Positions 45,878 to 53,576 of a stretch of 64,000 nt of DNA are shown here, one piece after another; the stretch's first letter is position 1, and each line of letters opens with the position of its first letter. The DNA comes from Mesorhizobium qingshengii. GTDB lineage: Bacteria > Pseudomonadota > Alphaproteobacteria > Rhizobiales > Rhizobiaceae. A program made the position numbers and the translations under genes. The notes under the pieces are model-generated. The model was not told the origin of the DNA, did not search any database, and was given only the letters and a program-made list of their open reading frames with translations. The stretch covers positions 1 through 64,000 of the forward strand of contig NZ_FMXM01000013.1 in the NCBI RefSeq assembly GCF_900103325.1. Reading direction: 5' to 3'.

Positions 45878-46954
45878 TCATCGTGCCAGCGCTCCCCCGC
45901 TCTGTCCGAAATAATGCACTCTGGCCGGCTCGCAGGATATCGCCACCATTGCATCGGGCCTGATGTCGGGCTGGCCGCGCAACAGCGCCTTCAGCCGTGC
46001 CTGCCCGGCTTCGAGGGTCACCACGGTGTAGCCACCGAGCGGCTCGACCTCGAACACCCGCGCCGGGCGGCCTGACACCCCGTCAGCCCTCCTTCCATCC
46101 ATCCAAGGTCGAACCTTGATATCTTCCGGCCTGAGCCCGATCTCGACGGCATCAGCGGGAGCCGTCTTGTCGGCAATGCGGATCGTGCCTTCGGCGGCCT
46201 CGACGCCGCCCTCGCTGCGCGCCGATTTCAATATGTTCATCATCGGCGAGCCAAGCAGCCGCGCCACATAGGTGCTGGCCGGGCGGTCGTAGATCTCGGC
46301 CGGAGATCCGATCTGCCTGATCCTGCCATGCTCCAGGATGGCGATGCGGTCGGCGACCGACATCGCCTCTTCCTGGTCATGCGTGACATAGATCAGCGTC
46401 TTGCCGAGTTCGCGCTGGATGCGCTTCAACTCGACCCGCGTCTCCTCGCGCAGCCTGGCGTCGAGCGCCGAGATCGGATCGTCCATCAGATACGCATTGG
46501 GATCGCGCACCAGCGCACGCGCGATCGCCACGCGCTGCCGCTCGCCGCCCGAAAGCTGCGCCGGCGGCTTGTGCAGGATGTGGCCTATATGCAGCTTCGC
46601 CGCGACATCGGCGACCCGCTTGCCGATCGCGGCCTCGGCGACCCCGCGTTCGACCAGGGGGAAGCGCACATTGTCGAGTGCGCTCATATGCGGGAACAGC
46701 GCCAGGTTCTGGAACACCATGGCGACGTTGCGCTCGGCCGGCGACACCGTGTTGACCAGCTTGCCGCCGATCAGGATGTCTCCGGTATCCGGCGTCTCCA
46801 GCCCGAGCACCAGGCGCAGGATTGTCGACTTGCCCGACAGCGGCGGCCCGAAGAAGCAGAAGAACTCGTTGTCGTTGACCGTGAACGAGGCGTCGTCGAC
46901 GGCGAGCGTGCCGCCGTAGCGCTTGGTCACATTGCGAAAGACGATGTCAGCCAT
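45878..46954 (-). CDS. Carbohydrate ABC importer ATP-binding protein A (altered Walker B)
   Basis: A 358-residue MalK/UgpC-type ATPase with a C-terminal TOBE-like domain (from about 270). Walker A is unusual, GPPLSGKS (36-43), but keeps GK-S. The signature LSGGE (134-138) is intact. Walker B reads YLMDD (155-159), so the catalytic Glu is Asp. Switch His 192 is present. The gene downstream of it in the same operon is the dehydrogenase; upstream, beyond a 200-base gap with repeats, is a second ATPase with the opposite defect. The two probably form a heterodimer. Confidence 0.88.
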   Translation of the reverse strand: MADIVFRNVTKRYGGTLAVDDASFTVNDNEFFCFFGPPLSGKSTILRLVLGLETPDTGDILIGGKLVNTVSPAERNVAMVFQNLALFPHMSALDNVRFPLVERGVAEAAIGKRVADVAAKLHIGHILHKPPAQLSGGERQRVAIARALVRDPNAYLMDDPISALDARLREETRVELKRIQRELGKTLIYVTHDQEEAMSVADRIAILEHGRIRQIGSPAEIYDRPASTYVARLLGSPMMNILKSARSEGGVEAAEGTIRIADKTAPADAVEIGLRPEDIKVRPWMDGRRADGVSGRPARVFEVEPLGGYTVVTLEAGQARLKALLRGQPDIRPDAMVAISCEPARVHYFGQSGGALAR

Positions 46955-46996
46955 GGTTTCAGCCCGCTCCGCTGGTTGCGAACGGACTGTCGGCCG

Positions 46997-47129
46997 GGGC
47001 GCTGCCCCTCATCCCCCTGCCGGGACCTTCTCCCCGTATACTGACGGGGAGAAGGGAGATGGCTGCAACGCCGACGCCCCCCTCTCCCCGTTCTTCACGG
47101 GGAGAGGGTAAGGGTGAGGGGCAGCGCCC
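46997..47129. repeat. Palindromic intergenic mosaic repeat (rhizobial RIME/REP-like)
   Basis: Outer arms GGGCGCTGCCCCTCA (46997-47011) and its exact complement (47115-47129) enclose two hairpins: CCTTCTCCCCGT (47026-47037) with its complement (47044-47055), and CCTCTCCCCGT (47081-47091) with its complement (47097-47107). It lies inside the operon, between the two ATPase genes. It shares the CTTCTCCCC and CCCCTCATCC modules with the element at 28233-28418. Confidence 0.8.
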
Positions 47130-47154
47130 GCCTGGAGACAACTGGGCAAACATC

Positions 47155-48249
47155 TCAGACCTCCGCCTTGATGGCCAAGCCGGTAGCGGCATCGAAGATA
47201 CGCACCGACGGCGCGGCGGGCGCGACGACGGCGATGTCGCCGATCGCCAGTCCGACGTCATTGTCGAACACCGTCTTCACAGCAGCCTCGCCCTGGCCGA
47301 GATGAACGATGGTGCGTGCACCGATCCGTTCGACGAAGCTGACCTGCATCGCGAGGCCCTGCCCATCTTGCACCAGCGAGGCCTGTTCCGGCCGAAATCC
47401 GTAAAGCACGTCGCCGCGCGCGCCACGCAGTGCGGCCGCGAGTTCGCCCGGCAGCGGCGGCGTGACGCCCAGGGGTCCGAGATCGACGACCAGCCCCCGG
47501 TCGCTCTCCGCCGGCCTGCCCTTGAGAAGATTCATGCCGGGCGCGCCGATGAAGCGCGCGACGAAGACATTGGCCGGATCGTTGTAGACCTCGAGCGGCG
47601 TGCCGACCTGTTGCAGTACGCCATGGTCCATGACCGCGATGCGATCGGCCATGGTCATCGCCTCGAGCTGGTCGTGGGTGACGTAGACCATGGTCTGGCG
47701 GAACTGGCGCTGCAACTGTTTCAGCTCGGTGCGCATGACAGCCCGGAAGGCGGCATCGACATTGGAGAGCGGTTCATCGAGCAGGAAGATCGCCGGCTCC
47801 ATGATCGCCGAACGGCCGATCGCCACGCGCTGCAAGATGTTGACCGACAGCCGGTCGGCCTTGCGGTCGAGCAGCGGCGTCAGCTGAAGCATTTCGGCGA
47901 TCGCGCCGACGCGGCGGTCGATCTCGGCTTTCGCCGCGCCGCGCATCCTCGGTCCGTAGGCGAGGTTCTGGCGCACCGTCATATGGGTGAAGATGGCATA
48001 GTTCTGGAAGACGAAGCCGACGCCGCGCCGACCCATCGGCACGCCGGCCATGTTTCGTTCGCCAAACAGGATCCTGCCGCCGGTCGGCTCCTCCATGCCG
48101 GCGATCATGTTCATCGTCGTCGACTTGCCGCAGCCCGAAGGCCCGAGCAGCGCCATGAACTCGCCGTCGGCGATGGCCAGGTCCATCGTCTTCAGCGCGG
48201 TGAAGTCGCCGAATTTCTTGACCAGGTTCTGCAGGTGGATCGCGCTCAT
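47155..48249 (-). CDS. Carbohydrate ABC importer ATP-binding protein B (altered signature motif)
   Basis: A 364-residue MalK/UgpC-type ATPase. Walker A GPSGCGKS (36-43) and Walker B FLLDE (155-159) are canonical, but the ABC signature, normally LSGGQQQR, reads LSVNILQR (134-141). Switch His 192 is present, and a TOBE-like domain follows from about 290. Start ATG at 48249 overlaps the permease stop. The defect complements that of ATPase A: pairing them gives one fully canonical and one doubly degenerate ATP site. Confidence 0.9.
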   Translation of the reverse strand: MSAIHLQNLVKKFGDFTALKTMDLAIADGEFMALLGPSGCGKSTTMNMIAGMEEPTGGRILFGERNMAGVPMGRRGVGFVFQNYAIFTHMTVRQNLAYGPRMRGAAKAEIDRRVGAIAEMLQLTPLLDRKADRLSVNILQRVAIGRSAIMEPAIFLLDEPLSNVDAAFRAVMRTELKQLQRQFRQTMVYVTHDQLEAMTMADRIAVMDHGVLQQVGTPLEVYNDPANVFVARFIGAPGMNLLKGRPAESDRGLVVDLGPLGVTPPLPGELAAALRGARGDVLYGFRPEQASLVQDGQGLAMQVSFVERIGARTIVHLGQGEAAVKTVFDNDVGLAIGDIAVVAPAAPSVRIFDAATGLAIKAEV

Positions 48250-49205
48250 GCCGGCACCTGCCCTGCCCGCGCCATGCGTTTCATCGCGAACACGGCGACG
48301 ATGGACAGCACGATCAGTATGGCCAGCGCGATCGCCGCCACATAGCCCCAGATCAGGTCCTGCGTGGTGACCTTGTAGATGTAGACGGAGATGGTCTCGG
48401 TGGCGACGCCGGGGCCGCCGCCGGTCATGATGTAAAGCGTGTCGAAGATCTTGAAGTTCTCGATCACCCTGATCGCCAGCGCGATGATGATGATTGTCTT
48501 CATCTTCGGCAGCACGATGGTGACGAAGCGTTGCCAGGGATTGGCGCCGAGCAGCGTCGCCGCCTTGATCTGGTCCTCCGGCACGCCGACCAAGCCGGCA
48601 AGCAGGATGAGGAACATCAGCGGTGTCCATTGCCAGATGTCGGCGACCATGACGGCGATCAGCGCCAGCGTCGGATCCGACAGCCAGGCGATGGTGACGG
48701 GAGAACCGGTGAGCGACGACAGGATGTCGTTCACCGGGCCGCCCGACTGGAACAGCATGAAGAACATGTATCCGGCCACCGCCGGCACCACCATCATCGG
48801 CATCAGCAGGATCGAGTAGAATATCCGCTTGCCCGGAAAATCGTCTGCAAACAGCGTCGCCAGCGCCAGGCCAAGCAGGAATTCCGCCGGCACGCAGACG
48901 ATCATGACGATGGCCGTGCGCTTCAGCGCGCTCCAGAAGCGCGCATCGGCGGCAAGGTCGGTGTAGTTGGCAAAACTGTTCCACAGCGACCAGGCGTTCC
49001 ACCAGCCGAGGCCCGACAGCGGCGACCAGTCGGTGACGCTGATGTAGAGCTGCATCAACAGCGGGAAGGCCGAGATGAACAGGACGAGGACCTGCGCCGG
49101 CAGCGTCAGGCGAAAGCCGAGCCTTGCCCCCTCGTCGCGCGATGCAGGTCTTGCCCGGACGGTTCCCATCGCCTCCTCCGAAGTCGTCGCGGTCACCACG
49201 CTCAT
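48246..49205 (-). CDS. Carbohydrate ABC importer permease (MalF/UgpA type)
   Basis: A 319-residue membrane protein with six or so segments and the EAA loop AATLLGANPWQRFVTIVLPKMK, which contacts the ATPase. N-terminal 30 residues are a cytoplasmic leader. Start ATG at 49205 overlaps the stop of the next permease gene (ATGA). An internal ATG 12 codons later is possible. Works with the MalG-type permease. Confidence 0.9.
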   Translation of the reverse strand: MSVVTATTSEEAMGTVRARPASRDEGARLGFRLTLPAQVLVLFISAFPLLMQLYISVTDWSPLSGLGWWNAWSLWNSFANYTDLAADARFWSALKRTAIVMIVCVPAEFLLGLALATLFADDFPGKRIFYSILLMPMMVVPAVAGYMFFMLFQSGGPVNDILSSLTGSPVTIAWLSDPTLALIAVMVADIWQWTPLMFLILLAGLVGVPEDQIKAATLLGANPWQRFVTIVLPKMKTIIIIALAIRVIENFKIFDTLYIMTGGGPGVATETISVYIYKVTTQDLIWGYVAAIALAILIVLSIVAVFAMKRMARAGQVPA

Positions 49206-50062
49206 TGCTTGAGCGCCCCGAAGGTCAGCCCGCGCACCAGATGGCGCTGGATGGCGATGCCCATGATGACAGGCGGCACGGCGGCGATCAGGCCGAGCGC
49301 TGCCTTGGCGCCGTAGAGCTGTCCGGTCATCGAGGACGACAGCGAGGCCATGTAGACGGGGATCGTCACCCATTCGCGCGTCGTCAACAGCAGCGCGATC
49401 AGATAGTCCGACCAGTTGAGGATGAAGACGAAGAGCGCGGCGCTGGCCAGCGGCGCCCGCATCATCGGCAGTGTGATGCGGGTGAAGACGCGCAGCCGCG
49501 AACAGCCCTCGACCAGGGCCGCCTCCTCGATCTCGCGCGGCATGTCGTCGAAGAAGGTCTTCATCAGCCAGAAGGCGAAAGGCAGGGTGACGATACCGTA
49601 GATGAGCGACAGCCCCCACCAACTGTCGGTGAAATTGAGGAACGACCACATGATCATCACCGGGATCATGACCGCCATCGGCGGAAACAGCCTGAGCTGG
49701 ATCAGCGCCAGCGGCAGGTTCTGGCCGGAGCCGAAGCGCGACAGCCCGTAAGCCGCGGCCGTTCCCGCCGACATCGCGATCACCGTGCCGAATACCGCCG
49801 ACAGCAGCGATGAGAGGATCGGCTTCAGCGCGGTACGGTCGAGCGCGACGATCAGGCTGTTGGTGGACTCACCGAAGACGAAGCGGAAATTGCTGAGCGT
49901 CGGGTTCTTCGGCCACCATGTCAGGTCGGCACCCGTCGCCGACCATTCCGCGATCGGCTTGAAGGCCATCGACACCATCCACAGGATCGGCACCAGCGTC
50001 ACCGCCATCGCCGCGAGGATCGCGGCGTAGCGGAATATCTCGAAGGGGACGGAACGCTTCAT
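49202..50062 (-). CDS. Carbohydrate ABC importer permease (MalG/UgpE type)
   Basis: A 286-residue permease starting MKRSVPFEIFRYAAILAAMAVTLVPILWMVSMAFK, typical of MalG-type proteins. EAA loop: EEAALVEGCSRLRVFTRITLPMMR. Six membrane segments. Start ATG at 50062; the longer open frame upstream is not conserved in character and crosses a hairpin. Confidence 0.9.
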   Translation of the reverse strand: MKRSVPFEIFRYAAILAAMAVTLVPILWMVSMAFKPIAEWSATGADLTWWPKNPTLSNFRFVFGESTNSLIVALDRTALKPILSSLLSAVFGTVIAMSAGTAAAYGLSRFGSGQNLPLALIQLRLFPPMAVMIPVMIMWSFLNFTDSWWGLSLIYGIVTLPFAFWLMKTFFDDMPREIEEAALVEGCSRLRVFTRITLPMMRAPLASAALFVFILNWSDYLIALLLTTREWVTIPVYMASLSSSMTGQLYGAKAALGLIAAVPPVIMGIAIQRHLVRGLTFGALKQ

Positions 50063-50092
50063 CTGGCTGCTTTTGCTGGTGGCGTCGGTTGC

Positions 50093-50122
50093 GGAGGGGA
50101 AGAGCAGGTGCTCCTCCCCTCC
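50093..50122 (-). terminator. Intra-operon hairpin after the binding-protein gene
   Basis: A 13-base stem with one G-T pair (GGAGGGGAAGAGC against GCTCCTCCCCTCC) and a 4-base loop between the binding-protein and permease genes. Likely lowers expression of the downstream genes relative to the binding protein. Confidence 0.55.
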
Positions 50123-50144
50123 GGCTCTGATCCAGGGAGACGGA

Positions 50145-51758
50145 TCAGCTGATCGGATCGAGAACGGTCGGCCAGGCCTCCTTGTTGGTCTTGATGGCTT
50201 CGAGCAGCTTGTCCTCGCCAATGCGCCGGGCGATCTTCTTCCACTCGGTCTCGGTGTCGGCCATGGCCTGCGCTGATGTCTTGGCCTTGGTCAGCGAGGC
50301 CATGAGGTTTTCGTCGAGCGCATTGTGGAAGGCGGTGGCGCCCGGATAGTTGATGGTCGGCACCGTGCGGGCGACCGTCTCGCGCACAATGTCCATGTGG
50401 TAGGCATGGTAGGTCTGGCGCACCAGCGGGTCGGAGAAATCCGAGAGCCGGAATGGATCCAGATAACCGCCGGGGTTGGCGCTCATCCAGGCGTAGATGC
50501 GGGCGGAGCCCAGCCATTGCAGCAGGAGATAGGCGACCTCCTGGTTTTTCGACTGCGACGAGACCATGCCGGTCAGCGAGAACCACAGCACGGAACGGCT
50601 GATCAGCTTGCCGTCGATCTCGCGGCCGGGCGGCAGCATCGAGCCGATCTTGCCGGTGACGGCTGAATCCTTGTTGCCGGCATTGTCGAGGAACTTCGGC
50701 AGGTTGGAGAAGGCGCAGGTCATCGCCGCCCCGCCCTTGGCGAAATTGCCATACTGCTCCGGCCAGCCCCACGAGATCGCGTCCGGCGAATGGTGCGCGA
50801 GCGACGCGACATATTCGTCGGTCGCGGCGATGCCGTGCTCGGAATTGATCAGCGGCTTGCCGTCGTCGCCGAACAGGAACTGGTTGGGCGAAGCCATGGA
50901 AACGTAGCGCTGATACCAGTTGGTGTAGCCCCAGCCCTGGTTGCGCAGGTCGGTGGAGCCGAACAGGCCCTTGTCCGGGCGCTGGAAGAAGGCGGCGATG
51001 TCGCCGTGCTGCTTCCAGGTTTTCGGCGGCGCCAGGTCGTAGCCGTGCTTGTCCTTGAAGCCCTTCTTCTCGGCTTCGTCGCCGAACAGGTCGGTGCGGT
51101 AGACCCAGGTCTGGAAGTCGCCATCCAGCGACACGCCATAGTTCGAGCCGCGATACTTGTTGAGCAGCGACACGCCCTTGGCGCCGTCGACATAGCCGGT
51201 CTTGGGATCGTCCCACTCCGGCTTGTATTGCGCGACAAAGTCGTCGAGCTTGGCGATGCCGCCGGTCTCGGCGAGGTCGCCGAGGCGGTTCCATTCGGTC
51301 GAGTAGATGTCGTAGGCCCCACCCTTGGTGGAGATGTCCTGCATCGTCTTGGTGAATTCCTGGCCGTTCGGCAGGCCGACGATTTCGATCGGAATGCCGG
51401 TCTCCTTTTCCCACAGATCCTTGATCGACGGCGCGCCGGCCGGAAAAGGCTGCGTCAGCTGGCCGATCGAACCATCCGAGAGACCGAGCACGATCTTGGC
51501 TGGTGCCTTGCCGGCGCCCTTCAACGCCTTGGCGGCCTCGATGGCGCGGCCTTCCGGTGTGTCGGCGCCATACTGGTAGCGCTCGGCTCCGTCGAAGCCC
51601 GTCGGGCCGCCGATCATGCCTGGCGCCAGCGCGTCCGCCGCGTAGGCGCGGCTGGGACGAATGAATTTCGGTGCAATGCCTGCGGCAGCCATGATGACGG
51701 CCGCCTTTCCTCCGGACGCCAACAAGCGGCGCCGCGACATGCGGATCAAATTGGACAT
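50145..51758 (-). CDS. Carbohydrate ABC importer substrate-binding protein (family 1, large)
   Basis: A 537-residue extracellular solute-binding protein, longer than the usual 420-450. The N-terminus MSNLIRMSRRRLLASGGKAAVIMAAAG holds a twin-arginine type motif (SRRRLL) before the hydrophobic stretch, which suggests export by Tat in a folded state. Domain features: PSIKDLWEKETGIPIEIVGLPNGQEF, DIYSTEWNRLGDLAETGGIAKLD, KGGAAMTCAFSNLPKFL. Start ATG at 51758 with GGAGGAG upstream. First gene of the 11-gene run and divergent from a LacI-type regulator. Confidence 0.88.
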   Translation of the reverse strand: MSNLIRMSRRRLLASGGKAAVIMAAAGIAPKFIRPSRAYAADALAPGMIGGPTGFDGAERYQYGADTPEGRAIEAAKALKGAGKAPAKIVLGLSDGSIGQLTQPFPAGAPSIKDLWEKETGIPIEIVGLPNGQEFTKTMQDISTKGGAYDIYSTEWNRLGDLAETGGIAKLDDFVAQYKPEWDDPKTGYVDGAKGVSLLNKYRGSNYGVSLDGDFQTWVYRTDLFGDEAEKKGFKDKHGYDLAPPKTWKQHGDIAAFFQRPDKGLFGSTDLRNQGWGYTNWYQRYVSMASPNQFLFGDDGKPLINSEHGIAATDEYVASLAHHSPDAISWGWPEQYGNFAKGGAAMTCAFSNLPKFLDNAGNKDSAVTGKIGSMLPPGREIDGKLISRSVLWFSLTGMVSSQSKNQEVAYLLLQWLGSARIYAWMSANPGGYLDPFRLSDFSDPLVRQTYHAYHMDIVRETVARTVPTINYPGATAFHNALDENLMASLTKAKTSAQAMADTETEWKKIARRIGEDKLLEAIKTNKEAWPTVLDPIS

Positions 51759-52093
51759 TGGAACTCCTCCCTCAGGGCCACGTTTCCTCCACGACCCTAT
51801 GAGGGATATTGACGGCAGCACGGTAAGGCTGTCAACATCATAAATAATCAAAACACCTCACAATATTGCAAGAAGGCGAGGAAATGCATCGTACCGGGGT
51901 CCACACACCACTCCTGATGCCTCGATTTGATGGGAAACTCCCCTTCCAAACCCCGCTCATTCCTGTCGGACGAATTGATTTAGCCCGGCAGCTTGCACAT
52001 CGGCCAAGGCCGGATACATCATTTCCCATCAGAATCGCGGATGGCACGAAAGCCGTCGCCAGACGACCTGACACATGCAGGAGATGAAAGACG
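51759..52093. promoter_or_regulatory. Divergent promoter region between the importer operon and its LacI-type regulator
   Basis: This 335-base gap has no convincing gene. On the minus strand TTGACA at 51835-51830 could be a -35 box, with CAATAT about 18 bases further as a weak -10. TTGACGGC and GGCTGTCAA (51809-51835) form an imperfect inverted repeat over this promoter and may be the operator. The rest, up to the GGAG before the regulator start, shows nothing I can name. Confidence 0.45.
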
Positions 52094-53122
52094 GTGCGGT
52101 CCACCCTGACTGACATAGCCCGGGAAGCTGGTGTCTCGCCCGCCACGGTCGACCGTGTGCTCAACAACCGCCCCGGCGTGCGGGCGCGCACGCGTGAAAT
52201 CGTGCTCGAAATGGCGCAGCGGCTTGGCTACATCGCCGAGGGCCCGAACGGGGGAGCGCCACGGCCCTTGCCAGGCGACATCATCCGGCTCGATTTCGCG
52301 CTGCCCGCCGGAACCAATTCCTTCATCAAGATGCTGCACCGCCAGATCGAGGCGCAGGCCCTAGCGCGCCCCGACCTCGATGTGCACATCGCCACCATAG
52401 AGGGCTTCAATCCCGATCGGCTCGCCCGTTTGCTGCAGGACCTGCGCGGACAGACGCAAGGCGTCGGCGTCATCGCGCTCGATCATCCAACGGTGCGCGA
52501 GGCGATCCGCTCATTGTCGGCCAACGATATCAAGGTGGTGACCATCGCCTCCGACATCCTGCATGTGCCGAGGGTCGCCTATATCGGCATCGACAACCGC
52601 GCCGCCGGCCGCCTCGCCGGCTATCTGCTCAACCGCTTCATGGGATCAGGGCGTCCGGGCAAGGTGGCGCTGTTCGCCGGCTCGCTTTCCTATCGCGGCC
52701 ACGAAGAACGCGAGATGGGGTTCCGCCATATCCTGACCGAGGAATCGCCCAATCTGCAGATCGTCGAGATGCGCGAAATGCTCGACGACCGCGAGAAGGC
52801 CTATTCGGAGGCGTCCGCCCTTCTGGAACGTCACCCGGATCTTGCCGCGATCTACAATGTCGGCGCCGGCAACACCGGCATCGCCCGCGCGCTCAAGGAG
52901 CGCGGCCGCGCCCAGTCCATGGTTTTCCTCGGCCATGAGGTGACTGAAGGCACCAAGGACCTTCTGCTCGACGGCACGCTCGACGCGGTCATCGACCAGA
53001 ATCCGCGCGTCGAGGCGCGCGAGGCACTCAACACCTTGACCCATGCGGTCAGGGGGCTGCCCTATGAATTGCACCAGCCAAGGCTGCAGGTGATCTTCAA
53101 GGAGAACATTCCGGAGATTTGA
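52094..53122 (+). CDS. LacI family transcriptional regulator
   Basis: A 342-residue regulator with the LacI helix-turn-helix (TLTDIAREAGVSPATVDRVLNNRPGVRARTRE) and a type I binding-protein-like effector domain (DNRAAGRLAGYLLNRF, KVALFAGSLSYRGHEEREMGF, AAIYNVGAGNTGIARAL). Recognition helix VSPATVDRVL has Asp-Arg where many LacI proteins have Ser-Arg, as in sugar-sensing members of rhizobia. Start is a GTG at 52094 with GGAG upstream. Divergent from the importer operon at 51758 and so its likely repressor. Its 3' end overlaps the convergent aconitase X gene by 26 bases. Confidence 0.88.
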   Translation: MRSTLTDIAREAGVSPATVDRVLNNRPGVRARTREIVLEMAQRLGYIAEGPNGGAPRPLPGDIIRLDFALPAGTNSFIKMLHRQIEAQALARPDLDVHIATIEGFNPDRLARLLQDLRGQTQGVGVIALDHPTVREAIRSLSANDIKVVTIASDILHVPRVAYIGIDNRAAGRLAGYLLNRFMGSGRPGKVALFAGSLSYRGHEEREMGFRHILTEESPNLQIVEMREMLDDREKAYSEASALLERHPDLAAIYNVGAGNTGIARALKERGRAQSMVFLGHEVTEGTKDLLLDGTLDAVIDQNPRVEAREALNTLTHAVRGLPYELHQPRLQVIFKENIPEI

Positions 53123-53576
53123 GCGGCACGTTTTCCGTTTGAACCCTGACGATCGCCCGGCCATCCGCCTCAATAGTGATGGCAATCCTGTTGCCGGAAA
53201 CAATTCCGGCAATATCGCACACCACCAGCGGCATGCGGATGTCGTAGAGGAACTCGGCGACGATGGCGCCCACAGCCAGGATCGGGTCCGGCCGTTCCAT
53301 CAGGATGCCTGCCGGCGCGGTGCCCCTGCGGATCGCCTCGGCCAGAACCGAGGATGAGGACGACGAACCGCGCCCACTCGGCATGACCAGGATGCTGCCG
53401 GCGACATTCTGGCCAAGGCCTGGATGCGAATGATCGATGACGTCGCCGGTCTCCGCATCAATGCCGCCCCAGAAGCTGAGCGCCTGCGAAAACACCAGCG
53501 CCTGCCCTGCGGCTTCGCCGGCCAGTTGGAAAGTGCCGGTCCGTTCGACGGACTTTGTTTGCACCGGCTGCATCAT
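53097..53576 (-). CDS. Aconitase X small (swivel) subunit, DUF126
   Basis: A 159-residue protein of the AcnX swivel-domain family. Key text: LSFWGGIDAETGDVIDHSHPGLGQNVAG, LVMPSGRGSSSSSSVLAEAI and GTAPAGILMERPDPILAVGAIVAE. The Ser-rich loop GRGSSSSS is the diagnostic substrate loop. Start ATG at 53576 overlaps the stop of the large-subunit gene (ATGATG). Forms a two-subunit hydro-lyase with the next protein. Confidence 0.9.
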   Translation of the reverse strand: MMQPVQTKSVERTGTFQLAGEAAGQALVFSQALSFWGGIDAETGDVIDHSHPGLGQNVAGSILVMPSGRGSSSSSSVLAEAIRRGTAPAGILMERPDPILAVGAIVAEFLYDIRMPLVVCDIAGIVSGNRIAITIEADGRAIVRVQTENVPLKSPECSP

